DNA from: Nitrospira sp.
GTDB lineage: Bacteria; Nitrospirota; Nitrospiria; Nitrospirales; Nitrospiraceae
DNA length: 64,000 nucleotides
Reading direction: 5' to 3'
Assembly: GCA_024998595.1 (NCBI GenBank)
Contig: JACOEK010000004.1
Coordinates: forward strand, 558,001 to 622,000
Part shown: positions 8,696 to 16,649 of the stretch, one piece after another
How positions within the stretch are numbered: position 1 is the stretch's first letter
Layout: each line of letters opens with the position of its first letter
Position numbers and translations under genes: made by a program
The notes under the pieces: generated by a model
What the model was told of the DNA's origin: nothing
The model's input: only the letters and a program-made list of their open reading frames with translations
The model's database searches: none

Positions 8696-9175
8696 ATGAA
8701 CCCCTGTGACATCGCTGAACGGGTTGGAGTTCTGCCCCGCAACGTTCTCCTCAAAGAGACCTTCTTCTACGCCGCGCTTGTCCTGCCGTGGGCTCTGGGT
8801 GGTCACGTGATGGCTTCGGAACCTCCCGGCAAGTCCATTCAGGCAGCCGATCTCATCGGCGCCTGGCAATTGACCATGATGATCACCGACAAAAATGCGA
8901 ATAACAGACTGGAGGATGAGGAGCGCAAGGATCCCATCCTCGGCGCGGAGGACTACATGAAGCTCAATGCCGACGGGAGCTGCGAGTTTTATACGCTCAA
9001 GGTCAAAGGCCGCTACGAGATCAAGACGTCTTCGAGCGGCTACCAGACGGTCGTGTTGTTCGACAAGGACAAGAACAAATCAAGCCGTGGGCGAATCTAC
9101 TCCGTGACCAAGGACGAACTCATCCTCCTGGACCATTCGAGCGGATCGACCTTCAAGGTATACAAACGCCTGTAG
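8696..9175 (+). CDS. Exported lipocalin-like small protein, unknown function
   Basis: 159 residues. A hydrophobic stretch (FFYAALVLPWALGGHVMA) near residue 23-40 fits a long signal peptide or anchor. The rest reads like a lipocalin-type barrel: a GAWQLTMMI opening strand, NADGSCEFYTLKVKGRYEI, then paired strands ending in FKVYKRL, a pattern common to small secreted proteins that start with 'G.W'. AGGGGAGG precedes ATG 8696. Ligand and role are unknown. Confidence 0.65.
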   Translation: MNPCDIAERVGVLPRNVLLKETFFYAALVLPWALGGHVMASEPPGKSIQAADLIGAWQLTMMITDKNANNRLEDEERKDPILGAEDYMKLNADGSCEFYTLKVKGRYEIKTSSSGYQTVVLFDKDKNKSSRGRIYSVTKDELILLDHSSGSTFKVYKRL

Positions 9176-9257
9176 GTTGGCGCGGCGAGTCGGACTGCGA
9201 TCTGTTCGAGCGGCCTTGCAAGAAGATTCTCCAGTACCTGAACAAAAAGAGGTTTCG

Positions 9258-9602
9258 ATGTTACAGCCCGATGTGATGGCGGCGGTGCTGGAATTCCGGC
9301 GGAAGCGCAATTGGGAACAGTTTCACAAGCCCAAAGAATTGGCGGCCGCCATTGCGGTCGAAGCGAGCGAACTCCTGGAAGTCTTCCAGTGGAAATCCCA
9401 TGAGGAAGTGGCGCGGTTGCTAGAAGGCTCCTCGCGAGAACGGGTCACCGACGAGATTGCCGATGTGGTGATTCTTCTCTCCTATCTCTGCCACGACCTC
9501 GGCCTCGATGTGAACGATGCGGTGCGCTCGAAGCTCAAGAAGAACGAGGCCAAGTATCCGGTGGAGAAGTCGTACGGTAGTGCCCGGAAATACGATGAGT
9601 GA
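9258..9602 (+). CDS. MazG-like nucleotide pyrophosphohydrolase
   Basis: 114 residues. The all-alpha NTP pyrophosphohydrolase motifs are present: EASELLEVFQW for the first acidic metal site and DEIADVVI for the second. Length and the C-terminal pattern (KNEAKYPVEKSYGSARKYDE) match the short single-domain RS21-C6/dCTPase-like group rather than two-domain MazG. It would hydrolyse a non-canonical or excess dNTP to dNMP and pyrophosphate in the cytosol, a house-cleaning role. ATG 9258 follows AAAAAGAGG; the frame is open upstream but family similarity begins here. Confidence 0.87.
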   Translation: MLQPDVMAAVLEFRRKRNWEQFHKPKELAAAIAVEASELLEVFQWKSHEEVARLLEGSSRERVTDEIADVVILLSYLCHDLGLDVNDAVRSKLKKNEAKYPVEKSYGSARKYDE

Positions 9603-9695
9603 TCCGACGAGCCGGGCCTCAGGCCCCCGGGATGATCGAGCGGGAGCCCGCGGGGCCTGCTGGTCGATAGGTGGGAGTGGAGGGGCCAATCGCGC

Positions 9696-9896
9696 TCACA
9701 CGGCAGCGGCGACCTCTTCCCAATCATACTCTCCCACGATGTCCCGGCCCTGAGTGATTTCGAGGATCCCGATGTAGATCATCTGCGCCTTCCTGGACCA
9801 GTGGGAATCCAGGGGAAGGCCTCGGAATGCCGCTTCGGCGGCTTTGCGTTCGTCATGCGTCAGCAGGCTCTCATCAGTCAACATAGTGCACCTCAT
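9696..9896 (-). CDS. Small acidic protein, second gene of a two-gene unit
   Basis: 66 residues, acidic and mostly helical (LTHDERKAAEAAFRGLP; WSRKAQMIYIGILEITQG), no signal or membrane segment. The start may be ATG 9896 or ATG 9884, the latter with GAGGTG just upstream. It begins 17 nt after the stop of the small gene at 9914-10093, so the pair is probably one transcript. I do not recognise a family. Confidence 0.55.
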   Translation of the reverse strand: MRCTMLTDESLLTHDERKAAEAAFRGLPLDSHWSRKAQMIYIGILEITQGRDIVGEYDWEEVAAAV

Positions 9897-9913
9897 CAAT
9901 CCTTTCTCGCGCC

Positions 9914-10093
9914 TTATGCGGCTTGGTCGGAAGGCGTCAGGCGCGTGAACCGGATGCGTTTCCCGGTCGTGAGCAATCCCGACACGGGAAGCTTCATGAA
10001 TTCGCGAGCCGACAGGGGCCAGACCCCGTCTTTGTCCTGTGCGGGCCGCTGCTGTTCGGTGCGACGAACCGGACGTTGCATCTGCTGTTTCAT
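9914..10093 (-). CDS. Small basic protein, unknown function
   Basis: 59 residues, rich in Arg and Gln (KQQMQRPVRRTEQQRPAQDK) followed by a compact region with LSAREFMKLPVSG. ATG 10093 has a very strong GAGGAGG Shine-Dalgarno 5 nt upstream, which is the main evidence that this is a gene. The open frame continues upstream to 10276 without support. It heads the two-gene minus-strand unit with the acidic protein at 9696-9896; opposite charge could mean the two bind each other (speculation). Confidence 0.6.
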   Translation of the reverse strand: MKQQMQRPVRRTEQQRPAQDKDGVWPLSAREFMKLPVSGLLTTGKRIRFTRLTPSDQAA

Positions 10094-10243
10094 GATGGCC
10101 TCCTCGTACTTTGAAGAGTAGAACCGTCTTGTACACCTGGCTGTAATTTGTTCTACCGCGTGTCGTCGGGAGTCACGACTAGCGGAATCCCTGGGCGACG
10201 GAGGCCATCGCCCTAGTCTTTTGGACAGTCCTTTGGTTGCACG

Positions 10244-10262
10244 GTACCTGTTGGCCAGGTAC
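10244..10262. promoter_or_regulatory. Inverted repeat in the leader of the MBL-fold gene
   Basis: GTACCTG (10244-10250) and CAGGTAC (10256-10262) around TTGGC, ending 31 nt before the start at 10294. It could be an operator or a short RNA hairpin. Confidence 0.3.
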
Positions 10263-10293
10263 GATGCCAGCCACATTCTTGCTGGAGGGCAGC

Positions 10294-11049
10294 ATGGCGA
10301 AGATTACCGAGGTCGCTCCGGACCTGTTCCGTATCACGACCTTCCTTGAACCGTTCAATCTCCAATTCAGTCAATTCCTGGTGCGCGATGAACAGCCGCT
10401 GCTGTTTCACACCGGCCCGCGCGCGTTGTTTGCCGACGTGAAAGAGGCGGTGGCCTCGCTGATCGATGTGCGTACGCTCCGATGGATCAGCTTCAGCCAT
10501 TTCGAGGCTGACGAATGCGGCTCGCTGCCGGAATGGCAACAGCTCGCCCCCCAGTCGGATGCGGTCTGCAGTCTGGTGGGCAAGCTGGTCAGCGTAGATG
10601 ATTGCCTGGCGATTCGGCCCGCGAAGGGGATGGCGGACGGGGAGGTGCTGCAGACGGGCCGATACCGGTTCCAATTTCTGGCGACGCCGCATGTGCCACA
10701 TTGTTGGGAGTCGGGCCTCTTGTTCGAAGAGACCCAGCGGACGCTCCTTTGTTCCGATCTGTTCCACCAGGCGGGCAACGGTGAACCGGTGACACAGTCT
10801 GATGTCGTCGGCCGCTGTCGCGAGGTCCTGACGGAGTATCAGCAAGGCCCGCTGGCCAACTACATGCCCTATTGCACGTTGACGGATCCCACGCTCACCA
10901 GGCTGGCGGCCTTGAAGCCGAAAACCCTGGCGACGATGCATGGCTCCGTCTATGCCGGCGATGGAGCGCAAGCACTGCACGATCTGGCCCAGGTGTTTCG
11001 TGAAGTCCTCGGCGGCGGACCAGCCATCGCGCCTCGTCCGTCTCGATGA
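10294..11049 (+). CDS. MBL-fold protein of the oxygen-binding diiron (flavodiiron-like) type
   Basis: 251 residues from ATG 10294 (GGAGGG 4 nt upstream). Metal ligand order follows flavodiiron proteins: H69-x-E71-x-D73, then H133/H136, D155 and H216. The residue after D73, His in the HxExDH pattern, is Glu here. There is no flavodoxin domain, so it would need an outside electron donor to reduce oxygen or nitric oxide, or it may be a sensor or hydrolase (inference). Cytosolic: no signal peptide. Confidence 0.8.
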   Translation: MAKITEVAPDLFRITTFLEPFNLQFSQFLVRDEQPLLFHTGPRALFADVKEAVASLIDVRTLRWISFSHFEADECGSLPEWQQLAPQSDAVCSLVGKLVSVDDCLAIRPAKGMADGEVLQTGRYRFQFLATPHVPHCWESGLLFEETQRTLLCSDLFHQAGNGEPVTQSDVVGRCREVLTEYQQGPLANYMPYCTLTDPTLTRLAALKPKTLATMHGSVYAGDGAQALHDLAQVFREVLGGGPAIAPRPSR

Positions 11050-11178
11050 ATCGTTTTTCATGCTGCACTAATCCAATCCTCATGTCGCCGCACTACAGTG
11101 GAGCAGAGTGAGACGGAAGACACCCACCCGGCCGCCATGGTGACGGCCGTCGAGTCGGGCACATGGGAGGGAGCGCAC

Positions 11179-11502
11179 ATGAAAGACGTGACGACATCTC
11201 CATCGATAGTCGAACGCAGTCTTCAATCGGAAAGACCCGGACCGCTGTCACCGGGTCTCTCGAACTTGACCGCCCGGCTGTTCGCCGTCGGTGCCGAGCG
11301 CTGGCGACGTCGGGCGCAGTTTTACGAACGCCATCGCGATTATTTCCCGCGGCTGGCCTCGGGCCCGTTCGTCGACCGGTGCCGTGAGTTGGAGTCGGCC
11401 TATCGTGGCATTGCGCAGAAGTTGTTCGCAATGCCGCCCCGGGTCGAATTGGTGCCGGTCCGGATCACGGTCTCGCGGCTCAAGTCATCGCGGCCGATGT
11501 AA
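11179..11502 (+). CDS. Hypothetical protein
   Basis: 107 residues from ATG 11179, preceded by GGGAGGGAG. It is basic and probably helical in the middle (ERWRRRAQFYERHRDYFPRL; CRELESAYRGIAQKLFAMP) with a strand-like end (VELVPVRITVSRL). No signal peptide or known motif. A GTG at 11098 would extend it by 27 residues but has no ribosome site. Confidence 0.5.
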   Translation: MKDVTTSPSIVERSLQSERPGPLSPGLSNLTARLFAVGAERWRRRAQFYERHRDYFPRLASGPFVDRCRELESAYRGIAQKLFAMPPRVELVPVRITVSRLKSSRPM

Positions 11503-11606
11503 CCCGCGTGCAGTTCGTGCCTGGTCAGATTCCAGCATTGAATCTGTGTGGCTGACAGCTTAGGCTAGGTTTGTGCGCGGTCGGCCTCTTCAGAAAGGAA
11601 AACCCT

Positions 11607-12518
11607 ATGCTGGTTTCTAGACTCGTTCTCGCCCTTATAATAATGGTTGGGCTCGTCGGGTGCGCTGGCCAGGCCCCTCCGGTCCGTACCAATAGCGGAG
11701 CGCATCCACCGCAACTCGCCGATGTGATCCCGCCCGATCAGCCCTTCCAACGCCATATGGTCGACCTCGACGGCCTGCATCTGAGCGTGCTGGAAGCGGG
11801 GACCGGCGATCCGATTATCTTTGTGCATGGCGTCGTCACGACGAGCAATATCTTTCCCAAATACGTGGGCGCCTATTCGCCGGAGTTTCGCGGTATCGCG
11901 GTGGACCTGCGCGGGTATGGCGACTCGGAAAAGCCGGAGACGGGTTATTCCATCCCTCAGTTTTCTAACGACCTGATCAAACTGGCCGACGTGCTTCAGA
12001 TCAAGAAGGCGGTGTGGGTCGGTGTGTCGATGGGCGGCATGATCCTCCAACGACTGGCGCTGGATCATCCTGAACGCGTGCGGGCCCTCGTGCTGGTTTC
12101 GACCACGGACGGGCCGATGATTCTCGACAAGGACATTCCCACCATCGGCGCGCCGCGCGACTATCGCGAGGTCTCGAAGAGCATGATCGTGGAGAGTTTT
12201 CCAACCGGCACATTGCCGAAGACGTATCAGCCGCTGCTCGAGCGTATTCCTACCTGGAACGGCACGGTGATCCGGGAAGCGCTGACCTCCATGTCGCAAT
12301 TCAGGGTGCAGGGCCAATTGACGCGCATCCACGTGCCGACTTTGATCATGGTCGGGGCGAAGGATGATGTGGCGACGCCGGCGATTGCGAAGGGCATCCA
12401 GGCGCAGATTTCCGGCTCGCAGCTGGTGGAATTCAAGACCGGCCATTTCATGATGGCGGAAGATCCCGATCAGTTCCGCGCCGTGCTCGGGGAATTCTTG
12501 AAAGGGTTGCCGCAATAA
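11607..12518 (+). CDS. Alpha/beta-hydrolase lipoprotein
   Basis: 303 residues. A lipoprotein signal ends in the lipobox LVGC with C19 as the lipidated residue; the next residues AGQ do not include the Asp that retains lipoproteins in the inner membrane of enterobacteria. The hydrolase fold shows an HG motif (FVHGVVT), the nucleophile elbow GVSMGG with Ser141, an acid at D253/D254 (GAKDD) and His280 (TGHFM), so the triad looks complete. The substrate is unknown; small ester or peroxidase-type activity is usual for such single-domain hydrolases. AGAAAGGA supports the start. Confidence 0.85.
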   Translation: MLVSRLVLALIIMVGLVGCAGQAPPVRTNSGAHPPQLADVIPPDQPFQRHMVDLDGLHLSVLEAGTGDPIIFVHGVVTTSNIFPKYVGAYSPEFRGIAVDLRGYGDSEKPETGYSIPQFSNDLIKLADVLQIKKAVWVGVSMGGMILQRLALDHPERVRALVLVSTTDGPMILDKDIPTIGAPRDYREVSKSMIVESFPTGTLPKTYQPLLERIPTWNGTVIREALTSMSQFRVQGQLTRIHVPTLIMVGAKDDVATPAIAKGIQAQISGSQLVEFKTGHFMMAEDPDQFRAVLGEFLKGLPQ

Positions 12519-12920
12519 CCCGGTGTTTCGTGGTGTCATGCTCCATTGATCACCGGGGTGAGTCTTCCAGGCCGCTGCGCGTCCTCTTGCCCTTTGCTGC
12601 TAACGGCTACGTACTGTGGTTCTACCGGATCTGCTCGCGCCGCAACGTTTACGAGCCCCATTATAAAGCTTGACGCCGTTGTGGATAGCGCGTAGCGTGA
12701 TGCTGTGACGTGTGATGCTCCGCTGACTGTCCTATTCTCACGCATCTCCATTTCTTTCCTCGCGTGACCAATTCCCCAGTCTCCGCTGCTCTTGCGCCAG
12801 AGTCTCTCTGATGTACGGTCTGGTCGATGTTAAGGCCTCCTGATGGAGGAGGCTCGGATTACGCCCAGGCTCCAGGTGACTGTTCGGTTCACGTCCGCAT
12901 TCCATAGAGAGGAGTGAGCC
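12519..12920. other. Intergenic stretch of about 400 nt
   Basis: No gene with ribosome site or family likeness was found. The only structure is GCCTCC (12835-12840) pairing with GGAGGC (12848-12853), 68 nt before the DUF1328 start, which could be a short leader hairpin. Confidence 0.4.
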
Positions 12921-13091
12921 ATGCTCTATTACGCACTGATGTTTTTGGTGGTCGGTCTGATCGCCGGCGCCCTGAATTTCCTGGGGGTGTCCGAAGCTGC
13001 GGTCCAGATTTCCTGGATGTTGTTCCTAGTGGGGATGGTTCTGATTGCCGTGCATCTGTTTTCGAATCGTCCCAAGACTCGGATGACGTGA
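12921..13091 (+). CDS. DUF1328 (YtjA-like) small membrane protein
   Basis: 56 residues, nearly all hydrophobic: two membrane spans (ALMFLVVGLIAGALNFLGV and ISWMLFLVGMVLIAVHLF). Length and the LYYAL...GLIAGALNF...A pattern match the DUF1328/YtjA family of tiny inner-membrane proteins often found near BON-domain stress genes. GAGGAGTGAGCC precedes the ATG. The function is not established. The BON gene starts 73 nt downstream, supporting a shared stress transcript. Confidence 0.85.
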   Translation: MLYYALMFLVVGLIAGALNFLGVSEAAVQISWMLFLVGMVLIAVHLFSNRPKTRMT

Positions 13092-13164
13092 TGGACGCTC
13101 TCGCCCATTCGGATCCCGAGAGTCGATTGATCACCGTTTAATGGCTCACTTTAAGGAGAACTCA

Positions 13165-13722
13165 ATGAACACACGCTCTGTCATGAACGTCTGCACAGCT
13201 TTGGTAGTCGGTGGAGTCCTCATCACCGGATCGGCCTATGCGTTCGGCAAGGCTGAAGAGAAGACACCGATGACGGACTCGTGGATTACGGCGAAGACCA
13301 AGATTGCGCTCTTTGCCGATTCGCGTGTGAAGGGGAGTGAGATCTCTGTCGAGACCGCGCAGGGTGCGGTGATGATGCGTGGTAAGGTCGATTCCGATGC
13401 GGCCAAACAGGCAGCGGAAGGCATTGCCAAAGGGATCGACGGCGCCAAGACGGTGAAGAATGACTTGCAGGTGGTAGCCCCATCCAAGCGCGAAGCCACG
13501 GATGACAAGGATGATGCGATCACGGCTCGCGTCAATGAGCAAATCTCGAAGAATGCATATTTGAAACAGGCCGGCATCCATGCGCAGACGAATGCGGGCG
13601 TTGTGTCGTTGACCGGTGAGGTGATGGATCTCACCACCAGTGCCGATGCATCGTGGTCTGCCTGGCAGGTCCCCGGCGTGAAGTCAGTGAAGAATGATCT
13701 CACGGTGAAGGAAAAGGCCTAG
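13165..13722 (+). CDS. Periplasmic protein with two BON domains (OsmY-like)
   Basis: 185 residues. A signal peptide (VCTALVVGGVLITGSAYA) is followed by two BON repeats: the first around TAKTKIALFADSRVKG...VMMRGKVDS, the second around TARVNEQISKNAYLKQAG...VVSLTGEVMD. BON domains are thought to bind phospholipid membranes; OsmY-type proteins protect the envelope in osmotic stress. TTAAGGAG precedes ATG 13165. Confidence 0.88.
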   Translation: MNTRSVMNVCTALVVGGVLITGSAYAFGKAEEKTPMTDSWITAKTKIALFADSRVKGSEISVETAQGAVMMRGKVDSDAAKQAAEGIAKGIDGAKTVKNDLQVVAPSKREATDDKDDAITARVNEQISKNAYLKQAGIHAQTNAGVVSLTGEVMDLTTSADASWSAWQVPGVKSVKNDLTVKEKA

Positions 13723-13750
13723 GTTTTACCAGTTCAGCACGGACACTCTT

Positions 13751-13787
13751 CGTCCGCCGGGAACCGGCCATGCAGCCGCGGCGGACG
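13751..13787. terminator. Inverted repeat after the BON gene
   Basis: CGTCCGCC (13751-13758) and GGCGGACG (13780-13787), perfect 8-bp arms around a 21-nt GC-rich loop, 28 nt past the stop. It has no T tract; possible terminator of a convergent pair. Confidence 0.3.
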
Positions 13788-13971
13788 ATAGAGCCTCGGG
13801 TTCAAGCAGGAGATGATCGAGAAGTTGTTTAGCAGTCGCCGCCGTTGAGGAATCAAGAGTATTTTGGAGAGCCTTGGGACAGCGAGAGACTGCCGGGGCT
13901 TTCCTGGCGTTTTTCCGCCGTGGGTGCGATAGGTCAGGTTCAGGGATGCGCTCGATCGATACGGCCGTGAT

Positions 13972-14667
13972 TCAACCTGTGGTTCCGAACAGGACTCCTA
14001 CACCCGCCGTTGCGGCCATGGCCAATGCTCCCCAGAAGGTGACGCGGAGCGCACCCCAGAGTATGTTGGCTCCCCCTACGTAGGCCGCCAAGCCGCCAAG
14101 CAGCGCCAGGAATGCCAGCGAAAATCCCGATACGAGCCAGATGAGCGTTGCCATTGGGGCCCAGATCACGGTCAACAGTGGCATAGCTGCCCCGATAGCA
14201 AAGGCGCCGGCTGATGCGAGGGCCGCTTGCACCGGACGGGCACTGAGCGTTTCTGAAATACCCAGTTCATCGCGGGCATGTGCGCCCAAGGCGTCATGGG
14301 CCATCAATTGGCGGGCCACCTGTTTGGCCAGGGACGGCTCCAAACCACGGCGAATATAGATGGTCGTCAGTTCCTTGTGCTCGCCCGCCTCGTCATCCTG
14401 AAGTTCCTTCCGTTCCACTTCGAGCGCTGCATCCTCCGTATCGGCCTGCGAACGAAGGGAGACATATTCACCCGCCGCCATCGACATCGCGCCTGCGACC
14501 AGGCCGGCGGCGCCGGCGATGACGATGCCGTCGCGGGTCCCGTGCGCAGCGGCTATACCGACCAGCAGGGAGGCCGTCGAAATAATTCCGTCGTTGGCGC
14601 CTAACACCGCCGCGCGTAACCAGCCGAGGCGCTCCGTGCGGTGCCGTTCATTCTGGTGCGCAGACAT
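13972..14667 (-). CDS. VIT1/CCC1-family Fe2+/Mn2+ transporter
   Basis: 231 residues. The family opening is clear (LRAAVLGANDGIISTASLLVG), followed by SMAAGEYVSLRSQADTE, a cytoplasmic helical metal-binding stretch rich in Glu (DAALEVERKELQDDEAGEHKEL, split here as two motifs) and three more membrane spans near the C-terminus. It should export iron or manganese across the inner membrane. It lies downstream of the GroES-like gene on the same strand with a 141-nt gap, so co-transcription is uncertain. Confidence 0.88.
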   Translation of the reverse strand: MSAHQNERHRTERLGWLRAAVLGANDGIISTASLLVGIAAAHGTRDGIVIAGAAGLVAGAMSMAAGEYVSLRSQADTEDAALEVERKELQDDEAGEHKELTTIYIRRGLEPSLAKQVARQLMAHDALGAHARDELGISETLSARPVQAALASAGAFAIGAAMPLLTVIWAPMATLIWLVSGFSLAFLALLGGLAAYVGGANILWGALRVTFWGALAMAATAGVGVLFGTTG

Positions 14668-14808
14668 AGTCGCAGTTGCCCCTTCCGGTCAGCTCAGGTT
14701 CAGGTCAGCGTTCACGCTTCGCATGTATTTGGTCAGCGCACGACTCGTCACAAGGTCCTGGTTACCGACGTGCGAGCCGCGCTAGGCGCACTTACGGGTG
14801 CCGTATGA

Positions 14809-15126
14809 TCATGACCGAAGCGACCCCAGGACGTCCTCTTCGCGCACCAGCACCAACTCTTCATCGTCACCGTCCACTTCTCTGGCGGCGTATTTCTTAT
14901 ACAGAATATGCTCGCCCGGTTTGAGAGTGGTTTTCACGAAGGTCTTTGTCTTGACCTTCTCTGTCGAATCCTTGTCCTCGACGAAGCGACCTCCGCCCAC
15001 GGCGAGGACCTCTCCCTCTTCCGGTTCTTCTTGTGCCGAATCCGGGATGATGATGCCGCCGCTGCTTTTCCCGCGCGGCTCTCCGCTTCGGATCAGGACC
15101 CAATCCTGTAATGGTGTGAGCTTCAT
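14809..15126 (-). CDS. GroES-like co-chaperonin (extra copy)
   Basis: 105 residues. The N-terminus (LTPLQDWVLIR), the mobile-loop region before GGIIIPDSA, EGEVLAVGGG, and the C-terminal EELVLVREEDVLG follow GroES. The segment between GGGRFVEDKD and LKPGEHILY is several residues longer than in canonical GroES. No groEL is adjacent, so this is probably a divergent second copy rather than the housekeeping one. AAAGGAGAG precedes the ATG. Confidence 0.85.
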   Translation of the reverse strand: MKLTPLQDWVLIRSGEPRGKSSGGIIIPDSAQEEPEEGEVLAVGGGRFVEDKDSTEKVKTKTFVKTTLKPGEHILYKKYAAREVDGDDEELVLVREEDVLGSLRS

Positions 15127-15333
15127 GGACTCTCTCCTTTCCTCTACGCAAGGAGTGCCTTGGCGGTGTCCCGATACAACAGATGGCCGGGACTGCCCAC
15201 TGCCTCAGCTTAGCACGTCCTGTAGCTCGAAAGTCCGCCCCTGGCAGGGTGCAGACCATTCTCGGCTCACCTCTGCCGGCCTTCTCGAAGATCCCAAATG
15301 GGATTGCGGACAGTGCACCTCCGTCGGAGGAGA

Positions 15334-15342
15334 TGTTATGAT
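15334..15342 (+). promoter_or_regulatory. Extended -10 promoter candidate
   Basis: TGTTATGAT gives an extended -10 (TG-n-TATGAT) about 55 nt before the exported protein at 15397. No clear -35, which extended -10 promoters can lack. Confidence 0.4.
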
Positions 15343-15396
15343 GCCATTAATCAGTGTCGTTATTTCTTACTCACCCTTTGAGAGGACAGTATCGTG

Positions 15397-15807
15397 ATGA
15401 ATTCTGCACGTATGATCATCGGCATGTCGTTGGGAATGATCTTGTTCGCTGGGGCTGCCTCCGCGGTTGAACCGGCTGAAGTGGAAAAGTACGTGAATGC
15501 CCGAATCGAGATCGGCGAAATGATGACGAACTATTTCAAGGGTGGGGAGTCGTACGGAGCGGGGCAACGGCCGTCGCCGGAGAAAATGAAGGAAATGGGC
15601 GACGACATCAACGGCAAGCTCAGCGATTTATTGTCAAAACGCGGGCTGTCATTGGAAGAGTATCGCGTGCGCAGCAAAGAAATCTTTGCTGACAAGGATG
15701 CCGTCGATGCCTATTTGGCCAAACATCCCGATCTGAAGACCCGGTATGACGCGCTGCCACTGAGCCGGATGAGCGGGAGCGGAGGGAGCACCGGTCGGGG
15801 GTATTAG
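15397..15807 (+). CDS. Exported helical protein, unknown function
   Basis: 136 residues. Signal peptide MIIGMSLGMILFAGAASA, then a mostly helical mature chain (VEKYVNARIEIGEMMTNYF; GDDINGKLSDLLSKRGLSLEEY; DAVDAYLAKHPDLKTRYDALP) and a Gly/Ser-rich tail. No Cys and no metal motif. GAGAGGA lies about 11 nt upstream; a GTG two codons earlier (15394) is an equal start candidate. No family recognised. A strong bidirectional terminator follows. Confidence 0.7.
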   Translation: MNSARMIIGMSLGMILFAGAASAVEPAEVEKYVNARIEIGEMMTNYFKGGESYGAGQRPSPEKMKEMGDDINGKLSDLLSKRGLSLEEYRVRSKEIFADKDAVDAYLAKHPDLKTRYDALPLSRMSGSGGSTGRGY

Positions 15808-15847
15808 CAGGCGGGTGACTCTCGCTATACTGCTCGTTCATACAGAG

Positions 15848-15885
15848 AAACGCTCGGCGTACCGGATCAGTACGCCGAGCGTTTT
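15848..15885. terminator. Strong bidirectional intrinsic terminator
   Basis: AAA then CGCTCGGCGTAC (15851-15862), loop CGGATCA, then GTACGCCGAGCG (15870-15881) and TTTT. The 12-bp stem is perfect and flanked by A on the left and T on the right, so it can terminate the + gene ending at 15807. It can also stop read-in from the opposite gene ending at 15928. Confidence 0.85.
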
Positions 15886-15927
15886 CATGTCACATTGACT
15901 AGTTAAATAGCTGTTTGACGAGCCTGG

Positions 15928-16377
15928 TCAGACCACCTGGATGAACAGATTCGTCAAGTGCTCCATGCCGATGCAGTCGAGGATGCAGTACGCGCGATAC
16001 TGCATGCGGCCCTTTTCGCCGGCGAGAAAACTGACCGTCGATTCCCGGTTCATCATCCACAGGGGGCTGGTTTCCTGCTTCCAGCCATCTTCGGCGCGAA
16101 CCGTAATCTGGTGCGTATCCCCCGCGGCCAGGCTGGTGAGATCTTCACTGAAGACGAAGGTGATCTTCACCATCGTGTCCTTGGGGACCTGCAGCATTCG
16201 CTTTCCACCATAGGGCTTGCCCTTCTCATCGAAAAATCCCTTTTCGCTCACCCGGATCTTGATCTCCACCGGAGCCTTGTCGGGGCCGTTGGCGTAGGTC
16301 AACGCCGGCGCAGCCAAGGCGGCGGCAAAAGCCAAGGTGGTGAGTGCGGTGGCGAATCGCTTCATGATCTCCTTCAT
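15928..16377 (-). CDS. Exported cupredoxin-like copper protein
   Basis: 149 residues. Signal peptide (ALTTLAFAAALAAPALTYA) and a beta-rich domain like cupredoxins. Candidate copper ligands are His in GDTHQITV and the C-terminal loop C-ILD-C-IGME-H. This resembles the CuA loop of cytochrome oxidase subunit II and N2O reductase (C-x3-C-x3-H), but with one extra residue before His; M also lies inside the loop. Without a quinol or haem partner nearby, it may be a soluble electron carrier or copper chaperone (inference). AGGAG lies 9 nt before the ATG. Confidence 0.72.
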   Translation of the reverse strand: MKEIMKRFATALTTLAFAAALAAPALTYANGPDKAPVEIKIRVSEKGFFDEKGKPYGGKRMLQVPKDTMVKITFVFSEDLTSLAAGDTHQITVRAEDGWKQETSPLWMMNRESTVSFLAGEKGRMQYRAYCILDCIGMEHLTNLFIQVV

Positions 16378-16649
16378 GGTCCTGATCTCCTGTATTCCGA
16401 CCGGCGTGCTGTTCGAGCCGGCCCTTCCCTGATGGGGAGCGACGGTGGTGAAAGGTTGTGGAGACGAGAGCGGAGAGGGAGTGCCCTACGACGCGGACTG
16501 TGTGTTCCCGAACGCTTCGCCTGCTGTATTGACCTTAGCACAGCACTGGTACTTGGCAAGTTCTTTCACCGGAAAAGCATCCGCAGCAGGTAGGAAAAGG
16601 TGAGGCGCGCAAACCCTTGTCACGACAGGAAAAATAGCTGCAGTACGCC

